64,000 bases of DNA from Polyporus tsugae (lineage: Eukaryota; Basidiomycota; Agaricomycetes; Polyporales; Polyporaceae), in contig JAHRBS010000006.1 of the NCBI GenBank assembly GCA_024305745.1, positions 994,501-1,058,500 of the forward strand, written 5' to 3'. The notes beneath the pieces are model-generated. The model saw only the letters and a program-made list of their open reading frames with translations, did not search any database and was not told the DNA's origin. The stretch's first letter is position 1. Each line of letters opens with the position of its first letter. The translations under genes and the position numbers were made by a program. Of this stretch, positions 1 to 12,872 are shown one piece after another.

Positions 1-425
1 TTCGTGTCATGTTCCGTGCAAGTCGAGGTCGCGAAAAAGGGCGACGTCCCACTGGTGCGGTGCAAACACCTCTGGCCCCCCGTGCGCCTGGTGCGGTCTA
101 CCGATAAACGGCCTCGACGTGCCCGGGTCTGGCAGTGGTCTGACTCACAGTGAGAACGCTTTCCGCGCATAGTGGACCGGCGATACCGCCGTGCCCGCTT
201 ACAGCTTGTCTCCGTAGCATCGCGCTCGCGTTCGGATGTTCTGCGCTCGTGTGGCTAAAGGTCGAAGGTGGTGGCAAGCGCCTCCCAAAGAAAGAAACCT
301 CTCTCAGCTACGTTTGTCCAGATAGATGACGTTTCGGCACAAAGGTCGCCCCTTCCGCACCTTCTCCGGCGGATTTTTTCCCGTTCAAAGCATCCAAATG
401 CTTATTGTCAGACACATGCCCCCTT

Positions 426-660
426 CACGGCGGACATTTGGCTATTTTCGACTGGAGGAAAGTCGATGAAAAAGGGGAGGCTCGTGAAAGCCTTTTCTCT
501 CCACGTGACCAAATGAGAGAAAAGTCATTCGAAAGTGTCCTAAAAGGACAACTTTCCTCCCATTTTGCTTCGCTTTTCACCCACCGGCGAAAATTTAAAC
601 ACGAGCCATCACCTTTTGGTCGACTTTTCTTCAGTCCGAAATCACCAAATGCCCGCCGTG
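426..660. mobile_element. Fold-back MITE-like element
   Basis: The 235-bp segment reads nearly the same on both strands. Both ends begin CACGGCGG, the outer 50 or so nt of each arm pair with few mismatches, and the exact centre is the palindrome GTCCTAAAAGGAC at 537-549. The trinucleotide CTT lies directly outside both ends (423-425 and 661-663) and may be a target duplication. No transposase is encoded, and the two overlapping ORFs on opposite strands are a by-product of the symmetry. It is probably a non-autonomous fold-back or MITE-type element. The family cannot be named from one copy. Confidence 0.65.
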
Positions 661-1544
661 CTTGGTTTCTAGGAGCCACCTGTGGCGGCGCCGCACCGTA
701 GCCACGCAGTCCGCGTCTCCTCTCCGGACTACGGGCATAGTGCGCATTTGTGCATTCCCCGACCGACTCTCTTGACGAGCACAGGCTGGCAGGCTGTGGC
801 CTTACATGCGGTGGACGTATTAAAGCAAGCGGTGCGAATTATGCGTGAGTGCATCCGAGGCTGTCGGTAGAAACGTTTGTCCGCGTCGGAGCGCTGGATC
901 CGCATGCACCACCTTCGTTAGGTTTTATTCAAAGCGCAGAGGGCTGAATCTGCGATACACAGCTGGTGGCTTCGGCCCCGGGCGTGTCATGCGGATAGAC
1001 AGTGTTGTGAAACTCATGGTCGTTACCATGCCACGCGATGCCTGATATGTTGGGAGGTGCACTTCAGAGTCGGGGGAATAGACGGTTTGACTATGCGGTG
1101 ATACATATCCACCTGAGCATGCGAGATGGAAAGTTCTGATTGTGCGGTGATGGAACGAAAGCTGCCGGCATTCATTTGCTTCGTCGTCTTGTGGATTCGC
1201 CTCGTGGGCTTTCAGACATGTTTGTAACTCACGTGTATATCTTCGCAGCGTGTTCGTGTTCGCCCAGAAGCCGGCACGCATACGGTCTATGGCCGACGAG
1301 TATATCGTCGAACATGCTTTCCCGGTCGTTCCCAGCTTTTCGATATCCATGTCCCAGCCTCGACAGATGACGCTGGGCCTGTCGTCTCCGCCTCCGGGAA
1401 GCACGTTTGCTTTGGACCAGCCGAGAACAGGTACGTTGCCGATCGGAGAAGTCCCCCTTGTGTCTGGGTTGTCCCATTTTATGGGATAGAAGTGTGAAAT
1501 AATCCAGGCGGCGTGTCGATCGCGCTCCGTGGTGGATAGATTCT
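661..1544. other. Upstream region of the 5-phosphatase gene
   Basis: No recognisable domain. An open stretch on the plus strand around 1290-1490 ends in a donor-like GTACGT at about 1428 and could be an upstream exon of the following gene. I could not find a join that keeps the reading frame, so it is left out. The first 425 bases of the window likewise show nothing I can assign. Confidence 0.3.
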
Positions 1545-4500
1545 ATGAGAGTAAGAGATCTACAGATATTTTCCCCTCAAATCGAGCTGCTCCACCCGCC
1601 AACAGCTACGGAATATCTGACGCGGAGGACTGTAGAACTCACCATTACCATCAACTCCGGAGAAGATACCCCTTTCTTGCCTGTCACCCTACAGACCGGT
1701 GATACCCAAGGACTTCGTCGCCTCCTCGACGAGTGCAAGCGTTTGAAAGACGTTTCAAGTATGTCTTCGTCGACGCTTGCGCCGGCAGAGCTGGCTGACC
1801 CCTTAATCAGCGGCAGAGGCGGATGATGACTACGACTTCGAACCCTTCGCTTGGGTGGCGCCTTACACCGTGGACCACGCTATCTCGCCACTTCGTGGGT
1901 ATTCTTCCATGGTTAAGCATCAAGAATGTCAAAGTTACTAGCGTCAACAGTTTCTCCTATACCCCCTGATTTGCGGCACGCGAAGAACCCCGTCCATGCC
2001 CGTTTATCTCCAGCCAGCGCTGGCGTGCCCGGCGATGATTTCTCCGACGTTGAGGTGGTCCGTGAAGAGTGGCTGCGGAAGAAGGTGCAGGATGAACTTT
2101 TTGCTCAGGCGGAGAAGACACAACTGAAGTACATGCAATCTGATCCTGTGGGCGCGTATGTTGATGTTCTGACCGTCCGTGTCCGTAGGATACGTATCGG
2201 CACGTTCAACGTCAATGGCAATTTACCCTCGCAAGATCTGTCCGCATGGGTCCGGGGACAGACCCAACAGTCAGGATCTGGGCCCACCCCGCCTCTGAAG
2301 GAGACCGTACCGCTACCAACAACTATAGCTCCAAAGGATCTTCCTGAGGAACGACTGGGTCAGTGTCTTCGTTTTTGAAATCATGTGGTTGGTCGCCCAT
2401 CTCGCGTGTCACACTAATAGGCCCTGGCAACACCATCCCCCCGGATGGTACCCAAGCGGACGCGAGCTCAATAGCCACGTCGTCAGATACCACTGCGTCC
2501 GTTGCCACAGATGTGGAGGTGGCATCGACAGAGACGGCTGTTTCGGATCCTCCCCCTGATGTCGCTGAAGACCCCAGTGATCCTGACATGCTCGTTTTGG
2601 GCTTCCAGGAACTGGACTTGTCGACCGAGGCTCTACTGTACTCGATAAAGACGGCCCGCGAGGAGGCGTGGTGTACGGCAGTGTTTGCGGGATTAGGTGA
2701 GAAAGCCGTCCTGTACGAGAAGGTGCGCGTCAACCGTCGTTCCTAGTCCAACTGGCGTGGTGGCTATACCGGAGTTTCGGCCTCGCTCACTCTGAATTGC
2801 CTGCACCGCCATCGCAGCTCGTGTCCAAACAACTCGTCGGAATGCTGTTAGTGCTGATTGTCAAGAAGTGTCTCAGGCCTAATTTCAGCGACGTCCGGAC
2901 GACCTCTGTGGGCGCGGGGATAATGGGCGTTATGGTCAGCATTTCAAAACGCGATAGACCTCTCGCGGCCTGATCTTTCTCGATTAGGGCAACAAAGGAG
3001 CGACTGCAATACGCCTCTTGTTCACACCGACCCCGTCGGCACCCGAGGATACCGAATATCAGAACAAGCCTACGGCCCTGACCTTCGTGAATGCGCACCT
3101 CGCGGCTTTCGACGAGATGTTCGAGAAGCGCAACACGGACTTCCACTTCCTGAGCAAGAGGCTCGTCTTCGAGCCCGCGATCTCGGTCGACGACGTGCCT
3201 TCCTCTGGAAGCTGGTACGCCCCTGTCGCCGCGCCGCTCAGCATCTTCGCTGCGGATGCGCTCTTTTGGCTAGTGAGTGCTATCAGGATGCTGTGCTAGT
3301 GCGCGTCAGCGAGACGCTGACAGATTGTGGATTTGATTGGCATCGTTTGTAGGGTGGTGAGTACTTCCCCGTCTCCGAGCGCGCTCCGTAAGACACACAG
3401 TGCTCACTCACCCACGTCGACGCACCCGCCCAGACTTGAACTACCGACTGTGGCTTCCGGATGCCGACGTGCGGAGCTTGCTGGCAGACGAGGGGCTGCG
3501 GGCCGAAAACGTCAAGGTCCTGCGAAGGTTTGATCAGGTCGGGCACGGCATTACGTTGGGTGCGTGTCGCTGCGCTGACGCGGAGCCTGTTGTCGTCCAC
3601 AGCTCGCCTCCGCGATGTTGAGCACGAAGGCGTTCGACGGCTTTGTCGAGCGTCCGATCACGCATTGCCCGTGAGTACTTATGTCCAGATCCAGGATGAC
3701 TGTCGCGGAGTTATCGACGGGCGGACCAACTCACTATTCACTTCGCTCTAGGTCGTACCGGTTTAGTCCGGGTGTGTTAACGGACAACATGGGATACGAT
3801 ACAAAGTGCGTCTTTCTCCCCTGGCGGCCGTGCCCACGTGGGTGCTGATCTGGTGTGTGCCTTTTACGATCTCAGGCGCAAACCTGCTTGGACAGATCGA
3901 ATCCTCCACATGGCATCGGAGAGGGTGACACTGAAACAGCAGTCGTACACGAGCCATCCCACCATCACTATGAGTGACCATCGGCCAGTGTCAGCAGAGT
4001 TCGAGCTCGAGGTGAGTTTTGGGTTCCTCGCCCAACTTCAGACAGTCCGGTTCGTCGGGTGGCTGAAGTCGGGCCCCGTGCTGCGCGATGACGTCTGTCT
4101 GTGATTCAGTGTGAAGCTCTCTATTGCTATGCTGAACCGCTTGTGGTTTAGGTGCCGGCCGTGGGCGTACTAGAGCACGAGTCACTTGTGGAGCGTATTT
4201 GGCGCGAAGTATCCGTAATCGAATACGCAGAAGAACGGCCACGGGTCCGGGTGAGCCCAACGAATCTCGACTTTTCGAACATCGGGTTCGTCATCTCGTT
4301 GTCTCCGTGTCGGGCATACATACCGCATGCTGACATAAATGTCAAAGCTACAAGCGCTCGGTCACCAGGCAGTTGGTGGTCGAAAATACTGGGAAGGTAT
4401 TGCGAGCGATCCGCGGCGTTGATGCTCCATCGGCCACTGAACGCTATCCACAGGTACCATGTGTCTTCCGTTTTGTTTCGCAGAGCCCAAGTGCGAAGCC

Positions 4501-5786
4501 ATGTAAGTACGGGAAGCGCCCTGCTGCAAAGCGTTGCCTGAATAGTTGGTCTTGTCAGGCCCACCCTGGCTGCGTATCGAAGCAATGGCGGTTCGTCGCA
4601 AGCCTTCCTACGTTGAACATCCCTGCACTGAACATAAATCACATTCGCGCCGCTCAGGGTCTCGTCCTGCCTGGAGAAACGGCCGAGATAGCAATTTCGG
4701 CACAGGTCGATGATGTAACCGCGTCGCAGCTGAACCTCGGCAACGCCCATCTTGAAGACACCCTCGTGCTGCACACTGCGCTGGGAAGGGACCACTTTAT
4801 CGCCGTTTCCGGGGACTATGGTATGTCATCGCGACATCTAGCCTAGCGTCGTCGCTGATTCGCGGCTTTAGACCGCACCTGCTTTGCAACAAATCTCGCG
4901 TGGCTCGTTCGTCTTCCGGGCCCCATCAGAGCACTACAGACTCCGAGTGATGTGCTCCCTGAAGATAGAAGCGTGAACGCGCCTCGCGAGATCATGAGGC
5001 TGGTCAACTGGCTCATGAGTAACGGGACACAGGCGGTAGGCGGCTATGCGGTTGCTTTCTTCGCCCGACCCTGAGCCCCATGCTCACTAACTACCCCCGG
5101 CATTAGGAGGGTCTGTTCCTGATGCCAGGCGACGAGGAGCTTGTGCGACGTATTCGCGAGGTATGTGGGTGTATAAATGCGTCGCGTACCCTGGGTACCT
5201 ACGACTCATCTAGGACCTCGATACGGGAGAAGAGTTCAGCGTGGACGCGGCCGCGGCCGATCCGAAAACGGCAGTCGCTTTCGCGGAGACGCTTCTGCAG
5301 CTCTTGGACTCGTTGACGGACCCTGTCATCCCGTCTTCTCTGCATGCGAAATGCGCGCAGATCACCAGCCGCGATGAAGCCTTTGAGGTATGTTTGTATG
5401 TTGCCTTACCTCGAGATCCGATACTCACGCAACTTCGATTCATAGATACTCGACGAGCTCCCTGTCGTCAACGTTAATGTAAGTAGAAATATCGTGTTGT
5501 TACGTACGCTCAACATTCAGTCGTCGCGTTCTGATATTGCTACTACAGGTGTGGATCTCGCTTACTGCATTCCTCCACTTCATCGGTCAACAAGAGTCGT
5601 ACCAAGGAAGTTCCGAGCAACTTGGTATGTCCGAGCACGTCTCCGTCGCGATCCCGATCGCTGAGCGGCCCGCATCGTTCCCTAGTTGCAGTTTTCACAC
5701 CAGTGCTCTTCCGCGACGATTTAACCTCCCCGATGCCGGTCTCGGTCACCGGGAGGAGGACCTTCCTGCGGTACTTCATCGGGTGA
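1545..5786 (+). CDS. OCRL/INPP5B-like inositol polyphosphate 5-phosphatase with ASH and RhoGAP-like domains
   Basis: A multi-exon gene for a phosphoinositide 5-phosphatase that removes the 5-phosphate from PI(4,5)P2 and related lipids at membranes. The order matches the OCRL/INPP5B family: an N-terminal region (1545-1950), the start of the catalytic domain at 2190 (IGTFNVNGN), then GFQELDLS (about 2600), MGNKG split by an intron (about 2930-2995), FVNAHLAAF (3085), WLGDLNYR assembled across introns (about 3265-3450), PAWTDRIL (3892) and SDHRP (3974). These keep the residues expected for activity. An ASH-type beta domain follows (about 4150-4830) and a RhoGAP-like domain (4870-5786). The RhoGAP segment reads GLFLMPG where active RhoGAPs have GxFRxSG, so it lacks the arginine finger, as in OCRL. 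A 4-nt exon is needed at 3353-3356. The stop is TGA at 5784-5786. The N-terminus is the least certain part, because an upstream exon may exist. Confidence 0.85.
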
Positions 5787-7653
5787 GATCTAACCGAAAG
5801 GATGGGATCAATTACGCGTGAGCTTTGTGGCGCGGAGGCGAGATACATTACGAGACGTCGCATTAGGTGATTATATCTATCGTACTAAATTATAGCGCTG
5901 ACAGTGTCCATCCATTCAACGGAAGCACGGTTCGAATCGGTTACTGTTTGGGACTGCAAGCGAGGAGTGGCATCAGCTCGGACCTTGGACCCTGCGAGGC
6001 GAGGCGGCATTGGGGCCGCGGCTTACACTGGGACATAGGTGCATGGAATCCCTCTGCGTTGGCAGTTGGCGCAGGTTTGGCGTCCGTCGCATTTCAATTT
6101 GCGGCCTAGACGTTGACGAGGTCAGGTCCCGCGACAGGAACCGCGGCACCCATTGGTATTGCGTACGTACCCCTGCAGAACTGACAGGCCATGGGAGTGC
6201 GGCGAGGAGTCCTTGGCATGTCGTAGACATCGTCGTCGGAGTCCTGGTTATGTGATTGCTGGCTGGTGTTTGCCTAACAAGCTAGCAGTCAGTACGTATA
6301 CGACGCGCACAAACGCCACTGGGTGCGGCGGCGCACTCACTTGGGAGCTCATAATGATAAAATGGAATATAGTAGCAGACGAGAGAATTAATCGGAGGAC
6401 TGAGTTGAGGGAGGACAAGCCGCGAGGGAGTCTGGGTTTTTATCTTCGATATAAGGCGCTCCATTCGAGCGACCGCAGCCCACTTGATACTCCCGCCCCG
6501 TGAATTCTGTGTTAGAGCGTCCTCGTTTGCAATCCTGGGCAGCCACAGCGGTTCCGCCCATGTCTGCGTTTCGGAGTGGGCAGACCATCAGTTCCTGCCT
6601 ATGCAAGAAATCGGAGATCCGACGACACGACTGTGCATGTTGTGGGTCAGCGAGCGAGGCGCATACGACAACCAAACATACCAGACCTACCAGTAAAGGA
6701 AGCCAGGCAGGGGCGGTGACGTTTGTGTCGGACAGACAACTTGAGTTGTGGGGCGCTCGCGTCGACTATGTTTACCCTTACAATATAGAACCGAGTCACC
6801 GTCGAGGTACGAACACGAAGGGAGAATAAATCTCAGGCAAGCTTAACACGGCTTCTGGATCTACGGAAGTTGGTTCACCAGAACAGATGCAGAGTCAATC
6901 GCACCCTCAAAAAACAACCGCCGACAGCCCGGGCTCGGCAAACGCCCCACACACTGCCTCAAGCATCACGGAAGACGCTGCTCCGACGTCGGCGAAACGT
7001 CAGGCCATCCCAGAGGGTATACGCAAAACGGTGCTGTGAGTGTAGAAGATGTTGGTCGTCAGGTAGGCCTGAGAAGAGTCGAGCACACGAGGCTTACTAT
7101 CCTCCAGGAGGCATCAGCCACAGAACAAGGCGATGAAATTTCACGTATGGGGCGTGGCACACAAGCAAACATCCGTGGCGATAGGGTTTTATGGGCGTCT
7201 TGCATATCATGCTCGAACTGGGTAATGTTCGCAACGGTGGACCTGCCATAGACGTCCCTCGGTCAAGGGCGTAGCCGACCCGGAAACCCCGACCGCTGGA
7301 AGAGGCAGAACACCTTTCAAAAAAGTCCTGCCACGAGGCATCATCAGCCTTACAAATCACTTTGGAAAAGTTCGAGTGCTTCTCACCAACAATTCTATTT
7401 TCCCCGACCGCCGAGTCTGCAGGCGGAGTCCTGCCAGCACTGCATGACATGCCATCGCGCTTAGTAGAAATCCCCGACAAAAGTCAGGCAACAGATCGAG
7501 CGGACCATACGCCTCGCGAAAATGTCCTTTAACATACTGTCACGGAGAAAAAAACTCGACGACAGACGGAGTCATACAGTTAACTCTTGCGGGCGTCAAG
7601 AAGACGACGCACGGGCAAGCTTCTTCGTCCCTGTTAGCCCCACCGCGCTACGG
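5787..7653. other. Intergenic region with unassigned coding-like stretches
   Basis: No domain recognised. Two plus-strand stretches look coding by composition. One is a Ser/Thr/Ala/Pro-rich run from about 6850 to 7033 that ends in a donor-like GTGAGT. The other is open from about 7300 to 7525 and contains LALHDMPSR-like sequence. They could be exons of an unrecognised gene or a decayed gene. I could not join them convincingly. The tail of the region is 3' flank of the minus-strand arrestin gene. Confidence 0.25.
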
Positions 7654-9346
7654 TCAACGGAAGATACGAAACTCAGAAGCTCTAGAGCTCGCGTCGTCGT
7701 ACGCTGGAGGGGAGTAGACTTGCGGCCGAGGCCCGGCAGGGTACGCAGTCCCTACCACGACTGGAGTCTGCTGCAGGACCGCGTCCCCGCCACCGTCTGG
7801 CTGGAACGCAACCGCTTTGGGTGCGTACACAGCAACCGAATACTGAGGTGTGGCGGCGTTCAGCGAAAATGCGCGCGGGAACACGATCGCGGAAGCACTC
7901 ACGCTCAGCTCGAACTTGCTGCCCAGGCGACAGGTCGGCTTGAGCCCGGGAGCGAGATGGATCTCGCCGTGCAGCACGCGCACGTGCGGCTTCCGTGCGC
8001 TGTCCGCCCGCCACACGGCCGTCGCGACCTCCTGCACGACGCGCTCGAAGTCGAGGCTGGGAAGCCGCGTGCCAGCGGCCGAGAGCGCCGCCTCGCCTGT
8101 CGCGATTTGCCGGAGGAGGCGCACGACGAGGCTCCGCGGCGCGGAGAGCAGATCCAGGGCCTGGGGATCGGTCGTCTCGACCACCATCACGCAGGGAATC
8201 GCACTCCCGCGCGTATAGCTGAGCTGGGGGGAGTGGGTGCGCGGCACGCCGGATCAGCGGGACGCGGCACGATCGCGTCTATAACGCGTAGAGGGACAGA
8301 CGTACGGGTTTGGCGAGCGCAAACTGTGTGGCGGGGTCGTGGCGGCGCGTCAGCACGACGCGCAAAAACGGATTGGGAGCTTCGCGGCTCGTCGCCGCGT
8401 GTGGACGCACCGTGCATCTCGCATCGACTTCGCGGGTGGAGAAGACCGAACCCCGAACTTGGAGCGGGTCAAGACAGAGCCATCCGTCCGGATCAGCGTC
8501 TGGCCCTGGCAGCGGGGCGTTCTCGAGGTAGGCGAGCTGCCGCGCCATAGAGGGCGTCCCTGGGCGGATTATGGGAAGGTAGCCAATGACGGTGCCAAGG
8601 CTCCGGTGAGAGTCAGAATCAGAACGGACGGGGCGGGGAAGGCGACGCGTGGCAGAGTACGTACGTGCTGTCCACGCGAAATCGGCTTCGATGCACGGTC
8701 ACGATGATTTGGTATTGAATGTGGTTTCTGGCCATGCGTTCGGAGAAGGAGGCCGGGAGAGGGAAGGCCTCCATGGATCCGTTCCGCGACGGGAGTTGGC
8801 ACACGTTGGGCAAGTTCAATAGGAATGACCAGCTATGTTCTCCCACGAGCTTGCTGTCGTTATGGCCCGCACTTCCTGACGACGATTCCGATAAAGAATA
8901 CTTCCATAGGGTTTCCGAGACTTGGACGAAGTTCAGGATTTCTGTCACTGAAGAGGTCATCTGACCCAGGACCTGCATGGCTCATGTCCCAGTCAGCCGC
9001 GGCGACAAACACGTTCAAAAGGAGAAGCTTCTCTCACCTGGATCGAAATGGCCTTGATAGACTCTTCCTTCCAGAGATTGAGCGTCACGGAGCCTCCGAT
9101 GGCGTCCCCTTCGTGGAAGGACGGGAGATAATTAGAAGCCGGCGCTTTGCTTAATACTCTGAGAGTAAGCCACGGGCGATCCCTGGAATTCGTAAGATGA
9201 TACAAATGTTCCACTGGCGGGCGGGAAGTAGACCGTGACGGGGGATGGCCGGTGCCACTGTGCGAACTCGTAGCACTACCCGTGGCGTTGCGGCGGACTC
9301 GGCGTTGTGTGGTCGAGTGGACGTACTGCGGGAGTTCTGGGTCCAT
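7654..9346 (-). CDS. Arrestin-like domain protein
   Basis: A four-exon gene read from 9346 down to 7654. Exon 1 (9346-9038) starts MDPELPQY and holds the arrestin N-domain opening, with the family-like segment GDAIGGSVTLNL. Exon 2 starts at 8972. Exon 3 carries the family signature around VIGYLPIIRPG (about 8600-8550), and exon 4 begins LSYTRGSAIP (8223) and ends RIFR. Splice joins are canonical (GTGAGA/TGCAG, GTACGT/GGAG, GTACGT/CCCAG) and restore continuous arrestin sequence. Fungal arrestin-like proteins are known as adaptors, some linking membrane cargo to ubiquitin ligases. No PY motif was searched for systematically here, so the role is inferred from the fold only. The C-terminal tail is Pro/Ser-rich. 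An upstream start in the open frame around 9450 is possible. Confidence 0.75.
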
Positions 9347-11294
9347 GGTGGTACGGAGAGCAGGGGTGTTGCGCTGTCGTAACCAGAGTGGATGGATATC
9401 AGCTGTGGCGTTGAGGCTAGCGCTATTTGAGGGGAGGCGGGCATGTCCATTTTATGTCGAGATCGTCCTAATCCATTTGTATTGAGGGCTGCGGGCGTTC
9501 CGAGCGGCGTATCTTCCTTAACCACCACGAGGGTGCGCGAACCAGGGGGAGCCAAAATGAGGAACGTGGAGGACAGAGGCTTTCGCGTAAAGTTGCGCAC
9601 CGGGAGGTTCGAGTTAAGTAGAGTTAGCGGGGATAAAAACCGCAGGGCCTTCCCATGACACCAATGCCAAGCTACGGGGAGACTTGAGGGCACCCCACCG
9701 CAGCTTGTCCTGCATCCAGTGAGTGCCTGTGGTGGCTACTGTTAAGGCAGGAGAGGAGTACTGACCGCGTGCACCGTCGACTGCGAATTCCCCCGCAGTG
9801 ATCAGCTAGGTCCGCATTAGGAAGTTATCTGTTGTTAAAACCCTTATCCACAATTATATAATACCACACTTTCATGGGCGCCTGGTGCCCAAAGTGGGCG
9901 CTCCGAGTCAGAATCTCGACATTCGCAGCTCCCATCGACTCTGACTTTGGACACAAGTCTTGTAGCATGTGCGAACATGGGCACGCGGCCCACGATAGCG
10001 AAAGTGCACCATGTGGTGCACACCTCGCACCTTCACCCACCTGACAGCACCCAGTTACGTTCTTTGGTTCCAATCATCCTCGAGGCACAGTCCCTTCTTC
10101 GCCGTCAGCACCCAGACTTCGGCTTTCCTCCAACCTACTCAGGTGAGCGCATCCGCGCCAGGCATTTTCCCGGAAAACGCCCCCCGCCCTCTTCAACGCC
10201 ATTTCAGTTCGGGGTGCGGTGCTTCTCCAGCCAAGTCACGCATATCTCGAACGATCAAGGACACAGATAGACCAGCGTTTGCTGTAGGTTAAGTGGAAAC
10301 ATCTATACTCCCAGGAGAGGTGGTATACGTATTGATTGAGCTCGATCACGCCGCTAGTTGCTGGGAAGCAAAGGTGGTTCCGCCCACGGTCGACGGGTTC
10401 CTCGTGCCATTCTCGTGCCATCTCAATTAATACTGGGCATTCATTCCTGACGGTGTGTAGTCCCTTCAGGCCAATTATAGCCCGACATCGTGCAGTTCAA
10501 TGTGCAAATTAGCCTTTGCCAGCGAAGCTCCCTGGATCAGATACTCGGCTCAATCTGAGTCTCGGGGTCTATTGCACGGCTCGGACTCGTGCCTTGCATT
10601 ATGTAGGCTATGTACTAGCACCATGTTTTCCGTGTCAAAATTAGGACGCTGCTATGAAATGAAGCCCCGGAAAGCTTTGCGGAAAGCGGCAGCTGCGCTT
10701 ATTCTCTACGGCCAGACGAATCTGGGTGAGAGGCACGAACGGGCGTACGGGCAGGGGCATTTGGCTATTGGGCCAACTCTGATACTTTACGTCAAGGGGC
10801 CTCCACGTATTCATTAGGTGCTATTTTTGTGGTACTCTTCATCAATTTTACCTTTGTATCCAGCCCGATGCTGCGAAGTTGCCCATCCAGGTTAACGCGG
10901 GTGCGACGGTAGCAGTTGGTGTGTACTAATGTGCCAGTGGTCTCAGCGGCCACGGCTTCGGTCCCAATGCTATGTCAAACATACCAGCACAAGGCAATGC
11001 TTTATAAAAGCCTTAGTCTGAGTCAGAGCGAGTTCTCACTCACAGCAGATGTTGAACGTGCGGGGGAGCAGCCTGGGCGGCGGTCGAACTTGAACTCTAC
11101 GGCATCCTTTTTGGGACAGACACCGGCTATCCGGACCGCGAGGGCTTGACCTGGACTGCGTCGTTCTCGCACTTTCTCGAATCGGGTCGTCGACTATTCA
11201 GAGTCTCAAAATGCCGCCTCTTGTAGCCTCCTTCTCCAGCACTAGATACCTCCATTCTCTGGCTAGACAACATACATCCCTCTGTGTATAGAAG
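9347..11294. other. Intergenic region, nothing assigned
   Basis: Divergent-promoter interval between the arrestin-like gene (-) and CPR6 (+). Several short ORFs occur, for example on the plus strand at 9947-10292, but none shows a domain, coherent splice structure or family resemblance. No tRNA or clear repeat was seen. Confidence 0.4.
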
Positions 11295-12872
11295 ATGTCG
11301 TCGGATAGGCCATATGTTTTCTTCGACATCACCATCGGTGGCCGCCCTGCGGGTCGGGTCGTCATGCAACTATTCCAAGACATTACCCCCAAGACCGCCG
11401 AGAACTTCCGTACGCATTATCATCTTCACAACCTAGCATAGTATATGCATTGACGTTCACCGATACAGGCGCACTATGCACCGGTGAGAAGGGCGTAGGC
11501 AACGCAGAAAAGCCCCTCCATTTCAAGGGCAGCACCTTTCACCGCGTGATCAAAGGGTACACCGTCTCTCCAGAAGCTCACACGAGGACGGGTAGGCTGA
11601 CGAGATGCAAGGTTTATGGTCCAAGGAGGCGACTTCACGGCCGGTAACGGAACGGGAGGAGAGTCGATCTACGGCGAGAAGTTCGAAGACGAAAACTTCG
11701 AGGTCAAGCACACGAAGCGCTTCCTCCTGTCTATGGTGCGTCTATCTCCTGCGTCTCGTGTACCCGTGCGAGACCGCCGCCAACCCAACACCCTTCCAAC
11801 CCCCGGCTACTCAATAGGCGAACGCCGGCGCGAACACGAACGGCTCCCAGTTCTTCATCACCTGCAACCCCACCGCACATCTAGACAACAAGCACGTCGT
11901 CTTCGGCGAGGTCATCCGTGGCAAGTCCGTCGTCCGCGCGGTTGAGAACACCGAGACCTCGAGCGGCGACGTGCCGGTCGAGCCGTGCGTCATCGTGGAC
12001 TGCGGCCAGCTCGCGCCGGAGGACCCGTCCCTCTCACAGCCCACGGCGGCCGACGGCGACGTGTACGAGGACTACCCCGAGGACCAGGACCCGATCGAGG
12101 GTGGGGATGTCGGCCAGAACCCCCCGGTCGCGCTCAAGATCGCGACGGAGGTGCGTGGGGTTGGGAACAGGCTGTTCAAGGAGGGCAAGTACGAAGACGC
12201 GCTGCACAAGTACCAAAGTACGTCCCCAGCCTGCTTTTCCCCGGCGCGCCCCAGCCCACGCGCCCGGCAACTCCGGCGACTTGTACTTGTCCTGTGTGGC
12301 ACGGCTGATATGCTTTCTGACCGGGCTGACGCGTTTACGCTCGACAGAGGCGATTCGGTACCTCGACTACCACATCGCGCTCCCCGAGGGCTCGCCGCCC
12401 GAGCTCCGAGACTCGTTCGATGTTCAGCTCTCAGCCCTGCTGCTTAACTCGGCCCTTGCGGCGCTCCGCGCGGGGGGTGGCGCGAATGCGCGGCTCGCAC
12501 TGCGCTCGACCGATCGTGCCCTCTCGAACCTCACCCTGAACGATACCGACAAAGGTGCGTCCTCACATACCAGCGCTCGACGCGCGGTTCGCTGCTGACC
12601 ACTTGTTATGCGTGCCGGTCCATGTCCATGTCCGCGTCCTTGTACTCGTTGGTGGTGCGATCGGACGCGCGCATACAGCGAAGGCGCACTACCGTGCCGG
12701 CCTCGCGCACGTCGAGATCCACGAGGATGAGGAAGCCGAGGAAGCGCTGGGAAAGGCGCACGTGCTGGTCAAGGACGACCAAGCGATCGCGCACGAGCTC
12801 GAGCGGGTGCGCGGCCGCCTTCGCGCGAAGCGCGAGAAGGAGAAGAAGGCGTTCAAGAAGATGTTCGAGTGA
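11295..12872 (+). CDS. CPR6: Cyclophilin-40 type peptidyl-prolyl cis-trans isomerase with TPR domain
   Basis: An Hsp90 co-chaperone. The N-terminal cyclophilin domain isomerises peptidyl-prolyl bonds and the C-terminal TPR domain docks on the Hsp90 MEEVD tail. The product starts [16 protein letters not shown]. The cyclophilin core shows [12 protein letters not shown] across the first intron (exon 1 ends 11409, exon 2 starts 11469), [15 protein letters not shown] across the second (resuming at 11612) and [15 protein letters not shown] across the third. These contain the usual active-site Arg, Phe, Met, Gln and Asn residues. The TPR part follows (about 12130-12790) and the protein ends KKAFKKMFE, typical of the family. 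Length and intron pattern fit a complete gene. No disruption was seen. Confidence 0.93.

Noticed and set aside
5925..5945. T-loop-like GGTTCGAATC suggesting a tRNA
   Set aside because: The flanks do not form a T stem, and no D arm, anticodon arm or acceptor stem can be built around it.
7522..8550. 342-codon plus-strand ORF
   Set aside because: It is antisense to the arrestin-like exons, Arg-rich, and a shadow of GC-rich coding sequence.
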